Positions 30,015 to 38,012 of a stretch of DNA of 64,000 nucleotides are shown here, piece by piece (position 1 is the first letter of the stretch; each line of letters begins with the position of its first letter). The DNA comes from Leucobacter viscericola. Lineage in GTDB: Bacteria > Actinomycetota > Actinomycetes > Actinomycetales > Microbacteriaceae. The notes below the pieces were generated by a model. It worked only from the letters and a program-made list of their open reading frames with translations, ran no database searches and was not told the origin of the DNA. Location of the stretch: assembly GCF_011299575.1 (NCBI RefSeq), contig NZ_CP049863.1:3534001-3598000 (forward strand), in the 5' to 3' direction. The position numbers and the translations under genes are program-made.

Positions 30015-30052
30015 GCGGACGGACCGTGCCGTGCGGGATCCGATCCGTCCGC
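30015..30052. repeat. Inverted repeat upstream of ssb
   Basis: GCGGACGGA (30015-30023) and TCCGTCCGC (30044-30052) form a perfect 9-bp dyad with a 20-base loop, about 60-95 bases upstream of the ssb ATG. It could be an operator or an mRNA hairpin. No T-run follows. Confidence 0.4.
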
Positions 30053-30196
30053 CCATCTCTAGATTGCCCTGCGAGATAGCGCAGAGCGGATCGAAGCAGC
30101 AATTTGTGGATAAGATCCTGAGCCAACGGAGAATTGCCTGTATGTGAGCGGAGGTCGTTTTTGGTGACGCTCAGCTACCCAGAGGTCCGGCTTGCG

Positions 30197-30202
30197 TAAA
30201 CT
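30197..30202 (+). promoter_or_regulatory. Putative -10 of leaderless lipoprotein gene (TAAACT)
   Basis: TAAACT, six bases (GGTGGA), then GTG at 30209. It is the same hexamer and spacing as at the kinase gene. Confidence 0.5.
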
Positions 30203-30208
30203 GGTGGA

Positions 30209-30709
30209 GTGACTGAATCCACAACTGTCAAGCGTGTGAGCCGAGCTGTGCTGGCGCTTGGAATTGCACTGCCCCTGCTGGCCGGGTGCTCGGTCGTCGA
30301 AAACGTGGTTGAGGGGCCAACGCCGCAGACGCCGAAGCGCGAAGAGACGACCAAAAAGCCCACGGTCGCTCCGGTGTTTGTGCCGGATGGCACCGCCGAG
30401 CAAAACCTGCCCTACTTCACCGAGGTGATCCGCAAGTACACCGCCGGGGACCAACCGATCAAGGGCAAGCCGGTTGCGCAGGCCGTCATCGACGCCGGGT
30501 TTGATCCGACGATGATGCAGTTCAGCTTCGACCAGACAAAGACCAACCTTGAAGCCGACAACATCTTCGTTTCGGTACGTATCGGTACCGACTGCCTGAT
30601 TGGTCAGCTGGTCACCAGCGACCGCACGTTTGTCGCCAAGAACGAGCCGGCCCTCGGCCCAAACACCGACATCTGCCTGATCGGCAATACGCGTTCGGTT
30701 GATTGGTAA
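30209..30709 (+). CDS. Small secreted lipoprotein of unknown function
   Basis: A 166-residue protein with a type II signal peptide: a basic N-region, a hydrophobic core (AVLALGIALPLLAG) and the lipobox LLAGC with Cys27. The mature part has a charged Pro/Thr/Lys linker to about residue 55, then a small domain (LPYFTEVIRKYTAGDQPIKGK, with IDAGFDPTMMQFSFDQTKT) holding two further cysteines (TDCLIGQ and TDICLIG) that could form a disulfide. Homologues appear to be actinobacterial; I cannot assign a function. The downstream neighbour is ettA, about 95 bases away. Confidence 0.8.
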   Translation: MTESTTVKRVSRAVLALGIALPLLAGCSVVENVVEGPTPQTPKREETTKKPTVAPVFVPDGTAEQNLPYFTEVIRKYTAGDQPIKGKPVAQAVIDAGFDPTMMQFSFDQTKTNLEADNIFVSVRIGTDCLIGQLVTSDRTFVAKNEPALGPNTDICLIGNTRSVDW

Positions 30710-30802
30710 CTGCACACAGTTTTGCTGACCGCCGGTAGAGTAGTCAGAGTTTCGTTTTTCGCCTCTTAAAGCAGGGAGTTCGGGGATCACCCCGGAAGTT
30801 AT

Positions 30803-32485
30803 ATGGCTGAGTACATTTACCAGATGGTGCGCGCGCGCAAGGCGCACGGCGACAAAGTAATCCTCGATGACGTGACCATGGCGTTTTTGCCCGGCGCGAA
30901 GATCGGTGTGGTTGGCCCGAACGGTGCGGGTAAGTCGACGATCCTCAAGATCATGGCTGGGCTCGATACCCCGTCAAACGGCGATGCGATCCTGACACCT
31001 GGCTACTCCGTCGGCATCCTCATGCAGGAGCCCGAGCTCGACGAAGACAAGACCGTGCTCGAGAACGTGCAGCAGGGTGTTGCAGACATCAAGGGCAAAC
31101 TCGATCGCTTCAACGAGATCTCGGCTGAGATGGCTGATCCCGATGCCGACTACGACAAGCTGCTCCCCGAGATGGGCGAACTGCAAGAGGCGATTGATCA
31201 CGTCGACGGCTGGGACCTCGACAACCAGCTTGAGCAGGCGATGGACGCGCTGCGTTGCCCGCCGTCGGATGCGATCGTCAAGAACCTCTCGGGTGGTGAG
31301 AAGCGCCGCGTCGCACTCTGCAAGCTGCTGCTTGAGAAGCCCGACCTGCTGCTCCTTGACGAGCCCACAAACCACTTGGACGCAGAGAGTGTGCTCTGGC
31401 TTGAGCAGCACCTCTCCAAGTACCCCGGTGCGGTCATGGCCGTCACCCACGATAGGTACTTCCTCGACCACGTCGCCACCTGGATCTGCGAGGTCGACCG
31501 CGGTCGCCTCTACCCCTACGAGGGTAACTACTCGACCTACCTTGAGCAGAAGGCTGCGCGCCTTGAGGTGCAGGGCAAAAAGGATCAGAAGCTGCAGCGT
31601 CGTCTGAAGGACGAGCTTGAGTGGGTGCGATCCAACGCAAAGGGCCGTCAGGTCAAGTCAAAGGCTCGTCTCGCCCGCTACGAAGAGATGGCCGCAGAAG
31701 CCGAGCGCACGAAGAAGCTCGATTTCGAAGAGATCCAGATTCCCGCGGGCCCGCGCCTCGGCAACCTGGTGCTCGACGCGAAGAACCTCAACAAGGGCTT
31801 CGACGGGCGTGTGCTCATCGATGGCCTGTCGTTCACGCTCCCGCGCAACGGCATTGTTGGCATCATTGGCCCGAACGGTGTCGGTAAGACGACACTCTTC
31901 AAGACCATCGTTGGCGTCGAGCCGCTCGATGGCGGCGAGCTGAAGATCGGCGAGACCGTCAAACTGAGCTACGTGGATCAGACCCGCGGTGGCATCGACC
32001 CGAAGAAGAACGTGTGGGAGGTCGTCTCTGACGGGCTCGACTACATTCAGGTCGGCAACACCGAGATTCCGTCGCGCGCTTACGTGTCGACGTTCGGATT
32101 TAAGGGACCGGATCAGCAGAAGCTTGCCGGCGTGCTCTCCGGCGGTGAGCGCAACCGCCTGAACCTCGCGCTCACGCTCAAGCAGGGCGGCAACCTGTTG
32201 CTGCTCGATGAGCCCACAAACGACCTCGACGTCGAAACGCTGTCGAGCCTTGAGAACGCGCTGCTCGAGTTCCCCGGTTGTGCCGTGGTCATCACTCACG
32301 ATCGGTGGTTCCTCGACCGCATCGCGACCCACATTCTCGCGTACGAGGGCACCGAAGAAAACCCGTCGAACTGGCACTGGTTCGAGGGCAACTTCGAGTC
32401 CTACGAGGCGAACAAGGTTGACCGCCTTGGCGCCGACGCCGCGAAGCCCTCGCGTGTCACCTACCGTAAGCTGACGCGGGACTAG
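30803..32485 (+). CDS. ettA: Energy-dependent translational throttle protein EttA (ABC-F)
   Basis: A 560-residue ABC-F ATPase with two nucleotide-binding domains and no membrane segments. Walker A motifs are GPNGAGKST (about residue 40) and GPNGVGKTT (about 350); signatures are LSGGEKRRV and LSGGERNRL. The inter-domain linker is basic and helical. EttA binds the ribosomal E site and gates entry into elongation according to the ADP/ATP ratio. The EttA length and N-terminus (YIYQMVRARKAHGDKVILDD) separate it from antibiotic-resistance ABC-F proteins. Confidence 0.95.
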   Translation: MAEYIYQMVRARKAHGDKVILDDVTMAFLPGAKIGVVGPNGAGKSTILKIMAGLDTPSNGDAILTPGYSVGILMQEPELDEDKTVLENVQQGVADIKGKLDRFNEISAEMADPDADYDKLLPEMGELQEAIDHVDGWDLDNQLEQAMDALRCPPSDAIVKNLSGGEKRRVALCKLLLEKPDLLLLDEPTNHLDAESVLWLEQHLSKYPGAVMAVTHDRYFLDHVATWICEVDRGRLYPYEGNYSTYLEQKAARLEVQGKKDQKLQRRLKDELEWVRSNAKGRQVKSKARLARYEEMAAEAERTKKLDFEEIQIPAGPRLGNLVLDAKNLNKGFDGRVLIDGLSFTLPRNGIVGIIGPNGVGKTTLFKTIVGVEPLDGGELKIGETVKLSYVDQTRGGIDPKKNVWEVVSDGLDYIQVGNTEIPSRAYVSTFGFKGPDQQKLAGVLSGGERNRLNLALTLKQGGNLLLLDEPTNDLDVETLSSLENALLEFPGCAVVITHDRWFLDRIATHILAYEGTEENPSNWHWFEGNFESYEANKVDRLGADAAKPSRVTYRKLTRD

Positions 32486-32494
32486 CGCTTATTC

Positions 32495-32965
32495 ATGGCA
32501 CGCACTCACGTCGATATTGAGCTCCGCTGGGGCGATCAAGACGCGTACGGCCACGTGAACAACGTCGCGTACGCGCGCTACCTTGAGGAAGCGCGCGTAC
32601 GCGTGTTCTGGCGCGGCAGTGGCCGCCAGGCCACGGGCATGGAGGGGCACTTTCGGGGCGACACTCCCGAGGGCCTCAAGATGCTTGTCGCCAATCAGCA
32701 GATCGAGTTTCTCGGTGTGCTTGAATATGGCGATACCCCTATTGTGGTCGAAATGTGGATCGGCAAGCTCGGCGGATCCAGCCTCGAACTGCACTACGAG
32801 GTCATTGACGCTGCCGCAGAGCCTGAGCGCCGCGTGGTTGCCCGCGCGATCACCACGGTTGTGATCGTCGACGGTGTCCACCTGCGCCCGATCCGCATTC
32901 CTGCGGATGCCAGAGCTGCCGTCGAACCGTGGATGGACGAGCCGCTGCGTCTCCGCAGAGGTTAG
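32495..32965 (+). CDS. Acyl-CoA thioesterase, 4HBT hot-dog family
   Basis: A 156-residue single hot-dog domain. The 4-hydroxybenzoyl-CoA thioesterase signature is ELRWGDQDAYGHVNNVAYARYLEEARV, with the catalytic Asp in DxYGHVNN. The C-terminal half (IEFLGVLEYGDTPIVVEMWIGKLGGSSLELHYEV) completes the fold. It hydrolyses acyl-CoAs; the substrate is not predictable. ATG nine bases after ettA, so probably cotranscribed. A tandem repeat and a long hairpin follow directly. Confidence 0.88.
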   Translation: MARTHVDIELRWGDQDAYGHVNNVAYARYLEEARVRVFWRGSGRQATGMEGHFRGDTPEGLKMLVANQQIEFLGVLEYGDTPIVVEMWIGKLGGSSLELHYEVIDAAAEPERRVVARAITTVVIVDGVHLRPIRIPADARAAVEPWMDEPLRLRRG

Positions 32966-32969
32966 CCGC

Positions 32970-33040
32970 ACGCCACCCAATCCGGTGTAACCGACGCCAC
33001 CCAATCCGGTGTAGCCGACGCCGCGCAATCCGGTGTAGCC
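32970..33040. repeat. Three tandem 24-bp repeats
   Basis: Three back-to-back copies of a 24-bp unit lie at 32970-32993, 32994-33017 and 33018-33040. Each contains CAATCCGGTGTA; the third has ACGCCGCG in place of ACGCCACC and lacks the last base. There are no spacers, so it is not a CRISPR array. The last copy ends inside the left arm of the hairpin that follows. Confidence 0.9.
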
Positions 33041-33083
33041 AAATGGTGGGTTGAAACACATTCAACCCACCATTTGGCTACAC
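33033..33083. terminator. Perfect 23-bp hairpin between convergent genes (possible bidirectional terminator)
   Basis: The left arm 33033-33055 and right arm 33061-33083 are perfect reverse complements around a five-base loop (ACACA). It lies between the thioesterase and the sigma-factor gene, which converge on it. No T-tract follows either arm, so it is not a canonical intrinsic terminator. It may end transcription on both strands or be a mobile palindrome remnant. Confidence 0.6.
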
Positions 33084-33105
33084 TCGATTTAGGGTTTCAG
33101 GGTGG

Positions 33106-33642
33106 TTAGACCAGCTCGGCGCGTAAACGTGCGCGAAGTCTTGAATAGCGCTGGCGGGCGGCGTCCGGCTTCAATCGCAGCACTGCTCCGGCCTCTGCGA
33201 CAGGCAGGCCTTCCCACGCTACGAGTAGTAGGAGCTCACGATCCTTCTCTGAGAGCTTCGCGAGGGCGCTCGCTAAGTCGGGGTGAGGATCCGGATCCAC
33301 TGGCGTCGCAACGATCATCTCGCGCCGCAGTTTCTCTGCCAGTTCCGTGTGCCGAATTTTGCCGCGACGGGATCTGCTGAGTACCTTACGTGCCACTCCG
33401 AAGCCGTATTGTCTGAGGGATTCGGCGTCCCACTGGAGCTGGTCTCGCTTTCGGACGATGACAATCAGCACATCGGCTGCCGCGTCGGCCGCATCGTCAG
33501 CATTGCCGAGCCGGCGCAGAAAGTAGCCTGTGAGTTGGGGGAGGAGTTCGGCGACGATCTTGTTGAAGTCGATTTCTTGCCACGAGGAGACGGAAGGGGA
33601 GTCGTTCTGATCGGCTGAGCTCCTGGCGGCAATGGCGGTCAT
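33106..33642 (-). CDS. ECF-type RNA polymerase sigma factor
   Basis: A 178-residue sigma-70 family protein with only regions 2 and 4. Region 2 is VAELLPQLTGYFLRRLGNADDAADAAADVLIVIVRKR; region 4 is KLSEKDRELLLLVAWEGLPVAEAGAVL followed by the recognition helix LKPDAARQRYSRLRARLR. It redirects RNA polymerase to a small regulon, probably under envelope or stress control. It is the second gene of a pair: its ATG overlaps the stop of the membrane-protein gene upstream (ATGA). Confidence 0.88.
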   Translation of the reverse strand: MTAIAARSSADQNDSPSVSSWQEIDFNKIVAELLPQLTGYFLRRLGNADDAADAAADVLIVIVRKRDQLQWDAESLRQYGFGVARKVLSRSRRGKIRHTELAEKLRREMIVATPVDPDPHPDLASALAKLSEKDRELLLLVAWEGLPVAEAGAVLRLKPDAARQRYSRLRARLRAELV

Positions 33643-34670
33643 TCGGCATCCCCATCCGTTGCCAAATCGCCGTTCCAGACGACCTCGCCCTTCCAGATAT
33701 TAGGTCCGAGTCGGCTGCGACCCACTGCGGCCGCTGGATCTGGGACCCCCGCTGCCGTGGCAATTTCGATGAGGGCACGGCCATAGTCATCCCAGTAAGG
33801 AGAACCCGCGCTGGTGTCATTGTGCGTAGAGAACGAGCTGCTGTCAGCGAGAATCTCGGTGATGAGGTTCTGGCGATCACGGTGGTCCCAGGCCGCAAGG
33901 AGCGAGTGAAAGGCCGGACCCCGCGCTGCCAACAGCTCGGCCGCGGGTGGTGAGTCGCTGATTTGCAACTCGATCAGTCGATCTGCTCGAGAGATATAGC
34001 CGGTTTCACGTTCGGCCAGTGCCTGAGCGGCGATGCTGCGAGCACCGGGATCAGCCACATTCATGCGTGCGACAAACGCCCACATGGCGTAGCGAATGCC
34101 GCCACCGTCAGAACTCGCAATGTTGGGCCAGCTGGGAGCCTCACGAAGCACGTCCATCGCGATCTCACGCGCCTTGTCGTCGCCCTCGCGGTCGGCCTTG
34201 ATCCACTCCGCGATCCAGGCCTGCCAGAGTGTGTTCTCGAAGTCGCAGATGAGCGTCGCATCTTCGACGTAACTGTTCTGGTGCCAAGTGGTGAATGCTG
34301 CGGCTTCCGCTTCCCAGCTGAATCCCGCTGGCGTGGGTAGGTGCCTTGGTGCAATGCTCACCAAGTACTCTTCGTAGTCTGGGCTGCCGGTGTAGACCCA
34401 CTCGTTGCCAGCCTCTGACTCTGTGGTCTCCGCGGAGAATTCCCCGGTCTGTGCCTCGAAGATGCGCGTAGCTACGGCAGTGGTAGGTATCGCGAGTAAT
34501 CCTGCCGCAAGGAGCCCCGTCGGAATGAGCCATTTTCCACAGCGTCGGCGTTTGCCAGTGAAGTCGGTGGCTTCGCGAGTGAGAGAAAGAGCCGCGGCCG
34601 GGTCGATGCCTGGGGTGGGCCTGGCGAGCGCGCGCAGTTGAGCGTCAAGCTCATCGTCGGTGATTGTCAT
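33639..34670 (-). CDS. Membrane-anchored partner of the ECF sigma factor (putative anti-sigma, unrecognised)
   Basis: A 343-residue protein with a 46-residue cytoplasmic N-terminus (DDELDAQLRALARPTPGIDP), a single transmembrane helix near residues 47-67 (LIPTGLLAAGLLAIPTTAVA) and a large extracytoplasmic domain rich in Trp, Glu and Asp. No zinc-type HxxxCxxC anti-sigma motif is visible. The pair order, membrane protein first and sigma factor second with a four-base overlap, suggests coupled expression and a sensor or anti-sigma role, which is inference. The start ATG overlaps a dyad (CATGGTGA/TCACCATG). Confidence 0.65.
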   Translation of the reverse strand: MTITDDELDAQLRALARPTPGIDPAAALSLTREATDFTGKRRRCGKWLIPTGLLAAGLLAIPTTAVATRIFEAQTGEFSAETTESEAGNEWVYTGSPDYEEYLVSIAPRHLPTPAGFSWEAEAAAFTTWHQNSYVEDATLICDFENTLWQAWIAEWIKADREGDDKAREIAMDVLREAPSWPNIASSDGGGIRYAMWAFVARMNVADPGARSIAAQALAERETGYISRADRLIELQISDSPPAAELLAARGPAFHSLLAAWDHRDRQNLITEILADSSSFSTHNDTSAGSPYWDDYGRALIEIATAAGVPDPAAAVGRSRLGPNIWKGEVVWNGDLATDGDAE

Positions 34671-34699
34671 GGTGATCTCCGTTTCCGTCGTTCACCATG
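34668..34699 (-). promoter_or_regulatory. Hairpin covering the start codon of the sigma-partner gene
   Basis: CATGGTGA (34668-34675, which includes the start codon) pairs with TCACCATG (34692-34699); the 16-base loop holds the likely RBS, GGAGA. Folding would occlude translation initiation of the first gene of the sigma operon. Confidence 0.4.
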
Positions 34700-34708
34700 T
34701 ACCTGCAA

Positions 34709-34747
34709 GTTTCGCTCGAAACGTGACAAATTCGTTTCGGAGCGAAC
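34709..34747 (-). promoter_or_regulatory. Two GTTTCG/CGAAAC dyads upstream of the sigma operon
   Basis: GTTTCG-CT-CGAAAC (34709-34722) is a perfect dyad and GTTTCG-GAG-CGAAC (34734-34747) an imperfect one, 25 bases apart, 40-80 bases upstream of the operon. They are candidate operator sites or part of the promoter. Confidence 0.4.
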
Positions 34748-34755
34748 CTTCGGAA

Positions 34756-35625
34756 CTACTCCCCGCTCGGCAACCGGATCATGCTCTCCTGAGCGACACT
34801 CGCAACAAGGTCACCGGCGGTGTTGTAGAAACGCCCGTGCGCAAGCCCACGGCCGCCCTGTGCGGTGGGGGAGTCGAGCTCGTAGAGCAGCCACTCGTCA
34901 GCGCGGAACGGGCGGTGGAACCACATCGAGTGGTCAAGGCTCGCCGTGCTCAGACCAGGGGTCGCCCACGGCACTCCGTGGCGGCGCAGCACCGGCTCCA
35001 TCAGCACGTAGTCGCTCGCGAACGCGAGGGCGGCCGAATGGATGAGTTGGGTGCCCGGAAGTGTGTCGCGGGCCCGAAGCCATAACCGCTGGCGGCTCGC
35101 CTGATCCTCAACCCGCAACACAATGTCGGACTCGACGTAGCGCAGATCAAATGGCCGATTGAGTACCCAAGAAGCGCGGCCGCTGTCGGCAAGGTGACCG
35201 TATTTTTCCCAGACCGTGGGCAAACTTTCGGGGTCGGGAATGCCCGACATGTCGAGGCTCTCCTGGTGCTCGATGCCCGCTTCGATGCCCTGGAAAGAAG
35301 CGATCATCGACATCAGCACGTCACCGTTTTGATAGGCCTGCGCGCGTCGCGTCGAGAACGAACGACCGTCGTAGAGTCTGGCAACCTCAAACGTCATGCG
35401 CTCGGAGCTGGATCCCGGCCTCAGAAAGTAGCCGTGCATCGAGTGAATCTCGCGCCCCTCAGGGACTGACGTTCCGACCGCGGCGATTGCCTGCCCCAAA
35501 ACCTGACCGCCAAAGGAACGGCCGTGGGGTGTTGGTAGCGGCGGCCCGGTGAGAATGTCGTAGCGGGTGCGCGCGTCGGAATCGATCACCGAGAGCATGG
35601 CGAGAAGTTCGGATTCTGCAGTCAT
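34756..35625 (-). CDS. Acyl-CoA thioesterase II (TesB family)
   Basis: A 289-residue double hot-dog protein that hydrolyses medium- to long-chain acyl-CoA esters. TesB signatures are GRSFGGQVLGQAIAAVG, EIHSMHGYFLRPG, YDGRSFSTRRAQAYQNGDVL, LDHSMWFHRPFRADEWLLYE and GRGLAHGRFYNTAGDLVASVAQE. The catalytic triad region (Asp in LSTASLDHSMW, Thr/Gln further on) is intact. ATG with RBS GGAGG (minus strand). Divergent from the unknown gene at 35696. Confidence 0.93.
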   Translation of the reverse strand: MTAESELLAMLSVIDSDARTRYDILTGPPLPTPHGRSFGGQVLGQAIAAVGTSVPEGREIHSMHGYFLRPGSSSERMTFEVARLYDGRSFSTRRAQAYQNGDVLMSMIASFQGIEAGIEHQESLDMSGIPDPESLPTVWEKYGHLADSGRASWVLNRPFDLRYVESDIVLRVEDQASRQRLWLRARDTLPGTQLIHSAALAFASDYVLMEPVLRRHGVPWATPGLSTASLDHSMWFHRPFRADEWLLYELDSPTAQGGRGLAHGRFYNTAGDLVASVAQESMIRLPSGE

Positions 35626-35682
35626 GGTTCCTCCCTGCGGTTGACCTTGTGTGGATCCAGTCTAGGGCCGCCGAGTGCCGGG

Positions 35683-35688
35683 TAGGCT
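35683..35688 (+). promoter_or_regulatory. Putative -10 of leaderless gene (TAGGCT)
   Basis: TAGGCT, seven bases, then ATG at 35696 (a GTG lies three bases earlier). There is no Shine-Dalgarno sequence. Confidence 0.45.
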
Positions 35689-35695
35689 GACTGTG

Positions 35696-36343
35696 ATGGC
35701 TGCCACACTACTGCTCGCGGATGTCGCGACGCGAGATGACCTGCGGATCTTTTTGGAGCGCCTGCTGCGCACAGGACAGGCTGAGGTGCGCCTCGTGACT
35801 CGAGGATCAGCCCTCGCGGTCTATGGCTGCACTCAAATGCCGCGCGGGATCACTGACCCGGTTCCGGTGGTGCTGGTCATGCGAGCATTTGCTCTTGCCG
35901 AGGATCCCTCGGAATCCGTGGACACCACGGTGCAGGCGAGGGCGATCCTGGATCGAATCGCTCGGCTCGGGATCGTCGGGCGCACTCTCGAGCTACCCGA
36001 TGTGACCGTGATGGCTGCGTGGGCCGGGGTACTGCCCCCAACCTCGGGGTGGGAAGCCGCCGGGAGTGTCGACGGTGCCTCGCTTGCCACGGTCGCGGCC
36101 GAGGGGATTGAGCGGGTGGCGTCGTTGCTGCCGGAGAACCCGGGAGAAGCGGTGGTGCAGAAGGTGCGCGCGAGCGTGTGGGGCGCGGAGATTGCGCCTG
36201 GCTTGCCCGCGGCCGCCGCGTTTGCGGCTGAGACGCTGGGATTTCTGGTGGACGGTGAGCCCGTGCGTCGATCCCAATCGCTCACCTGGACTCGCTTGAC
36301 CACGGAACGCGGGCACGTTCTCGTGCGTTCGCTGCTGGGTTAG
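35696..36343 (+). CDS. Conserved hypothetical protein
   Basis: A cytoplasmic protein of about 215 residues, rich in Ala, Val, Leu and Arg, with no signal peptide, membrane helix or cysteine pair. Patterns seen are LADVATRDDLRIFLERLLR at the N-terminus, VPVVLVMRAFALAE in the middle and the C-terminal RRSQSLTWTRLTTERGHVLV. I do not recognise a family. Its position just before rpoZ and its non-repetitive sequence indicate a real gene. A GTG at 35675 would add seven residues but lies upstream of the -10. Confidence 0.65.
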   Translation: MAATLLLADVATRDDLRIFLERLLRTGQAEVRLVTRGSALAVYGCTQMPRGITDPVPVVLVMRAFALAEDPSESVDTTVQARAILDRIARLGIVGRTLELPDVTVMAAWAGVLPPTSGWEAAGSVDGASLATVAAEGIERVASLLPENPGEAVVQKVRASVWGAEIAPGLPAAAAFAAETLGFLVDGEPVRRSQSLTWTRLTTERGHVLVRSLLG

Positions 36344-36396
36344 CCTATCCAGGGTTGGCAGGGTACAATAGCTAGGTCTATTAGAGGAGTGTTTAC

Positions 36397-36663
36397 ATGG
36401 CCAATGTTAACGGCATCATTGATCCGCCCATCGACGAGCTGCTCGCCAAGGTGGATTCGAAGTACGCTCTGGTGATCTTCGCGTCGCAGCGTGCGCGTCA
36501 GATCAACAACTACTACACCGATCTGCACGACGGCAATCTCTTCGACAACGTCGGCCCGCTGGTCGATTCGTCGGTTGACGACAAGCCGCTGTCGATCGCA
36601 CTGCACGAGATCGTCGAGGGCAAGCTCACGATGACGAAGCAGGAAGAGAGCGCTGCGCTCTAG
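36397..36663 (+). CDS. rpoZ: RNA polymerase omega subunit
   Basis: An 88-residue subunit that assists beta-prime folding and assembly. Family blocks are [33 protein letters not shown] and [15 protein letters not shown]. The ATG follows TTAGAGGAG. TACAAT at 36364-36369 is a plausible -10. In many actinobacteria coaBC lies between rpoZ and metK; here metK follows directly after a 133-base gap. Confidence 0.95.
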   Translation: MANVNGIIDPPIDELLAKVDSKYALVIFASQRARQINNYYTDLHDGNLFDNVGPLVDSSVDDKPLSIALHEIVEGKLTMTKQEESAAL

Positions 36664-36681
36664 CGTTCACGCGTAACTTAC

Positions 36682-36739
36682 TGCTGCACACGCAGCAATG
36701 TCGGTGGCGTCGGATACTCTGTAGAGAGTCCGACGCCAC
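36682..36739 (+). terminator. Paired hairpins between rpoZ and metK
   Basis: A short hairpin (TGCTGC/GCAGCA at 36682-36697) is followed by a larger one: GTGGCGTCGG (36704-36713) pairs with CCGACGCCAC (36730-36739), with an inner ACTCT/AGAGT stem and GTAG loop. Only a loose T-rich stretch follows. It may terminate rpoZ or act in the metK leader. It does not match a SAM riboswitch consensus that I know. Confidence 0.5.
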
Positions 36740-36796
36740 TACTGTTTATGGCTTTAGATCTGTTATTTTTGTTCGTTTCAACGACCTAGGAGCACC

Positions 36797-37987
36797 GTGT
36801 CGCTGCGCCAGTTCACCTCCGAGTCCGTGACCGAGGGGCATCCCGATAAGATCTGTGATCGCATCTCGGATTCCATCCTTGACGCCATCCTGAAGCAGGA
36901 TCCGGGTGCTCGTGTTGCGGTTGAAACGCTCGTGACCACGGGGCTTGTGCACGTGGCCGGCGAGGTATCGACCTCGGGGTACGTGGAGATTCCGCAGATC
37001 GTGCGTGAGGCCGTGCGGGACATCGGGTACACGAGTTCAGACATGGGCTTTGACGGGTCTTCGTGTGGCGTTTCGATCTCAATCGGCCAGCAGTCGCCCG
37101 ACATCGCGAGCGGTGTCGACACCTCGCTTGAACAGCGCACCGGAGCCACCGACGATGGCCTGAGCCGCCAGGGAGCGGGTGACCAGGGCATTATGTTCGG
37201 GTTCGCTACTGACGAGACGCCTGAGTTGCATCCGCTTCCGAGTTGGATCGCCCACCGCTTGGCTGAGCGTCTCACCGACGTGCGCAAGAGTGGCCTGCTG
37301 CCCGAACTGCGGCCAGACGGCAAGACCCAGGTAACCATTGGGTACGACGGAGATCGACCCGCGACCGTTGAGGCCGTGGTCGTATCGACGCAGCACCAGC
37401 CCAGCATCACACAGCCCGCGCTGCACGACGTCGTCATGCGGGAGGTCATCCGGCCCGTGCTCGACCGGGTGGATCTCGCGAGCGACGACGCCGAATACTT
37501 CATCAATCCCGCCGGGCCCTTTGTGGTTGGCGGGCCAATGGGCGACGCTGGTTTGACCGGGCGCAAGATCATCATCGATACCTACGGCGGATCGAGCAGG
37601 CACGGCGGTGGTGCCTTTAGCGGCAAGGATCCCTCGAAGGTGGACCGCTCTGCAGCGTACGCGATGCGCTGGGTTGCGAAGCACGTCGTGCGTGCTGGTC
37701 TGGCAAAGCGTGCAGAACTGCAGGTGGCCTACGCGATCGGTCGCGCGCATCCCGTCGGGTTGTACGTTGAGACGTTTGGCACGGAGACCGTGCCGCGCGA
37801 AAAGATCGAGGCCGCCGTGCGCGAGCTCTTTGACCTGCGCCCACTCGCCATCATTCGTGATCTGCAGTTGATCCGCCCGATCTACGCCGCGACAAGCGCA
37901 TACGGCCACTTCGGCCGCGAGCTGCCCGAATTTACCTGGGAGGCGACTCCTCGGGTCGCGGATCTGCGGGCCGCTGTCGGTCTGTGA
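36797..37987 (+). CDS. metK: S-adenosylmethionine synthetase
   Basis: A 396-residue enzyme that makes AdoMet from methionine and ATP. Signatures are [20 protein letters not shown] at the N-terminus, [12 protein letters not shown], and the P-loop-like [19 protein letters not shown]. Full length. GTG start, RBS CTAGGAG. It provides methyl donor for RsmH, RsmB and others. priA follows after 25 bases and is probably cotranscribed. Confidence 0.96.
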   Translation: MSLRQFTSESVTEGHPDKICDRISDSILDAILKQDPGARVAVETLVTTGLVHVAGEVSTSGYVEIPQIVREAVRDIGYTSSDMGFDGSSCGVSISIGQQSPDIASGVDTSLEQRTGATDDGLSRQGAGDQGIMFGFATDETPELHPLPSWIAHRLAERLTDVRKSGLLPELRPDGKTQVTIGYDGDRPATVEAVVVSTQHQPSITQPALHDVVMREVIRPVLDRVDLASDDAEYFINPAGPFVVGGPMGDAGLTGRKIIIDTYGGSSRHGGGAFSGKDPSKVDRSAAYAMRWVAKHVVRAGLAKRAELQVAYAIGRAHPVGLYVETFGTETVPREKIEAAVRELFDLRPLAIIRDLQLIRPIYAATSAYGHFGRELPEFTWEATPRVADLRAAVGL

Positions 37988-38012
37988 GTGGAGCACCAGG
38001 TGAACTCGTGAT

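Noticed and set aside
32970..33040. Possible CRISPR array
   Set aside because: Only three copies, contiguous without spacers and no cas genes.
32489..33061. Minus-strand ORF of 190 codons containing a GYTGLGGV repeat
   Set aside because: It is antisense to the thioesterase, and its repeated peptide is only the translation of the 24-bp tandem DNA repeat; no RBS or family match.
36664..36796. SAM riboswitch before metK
   Set aside because: The hairpins do not show the conserved cores of SAM-I, SAM-II or SAM-IV that I can recognise.
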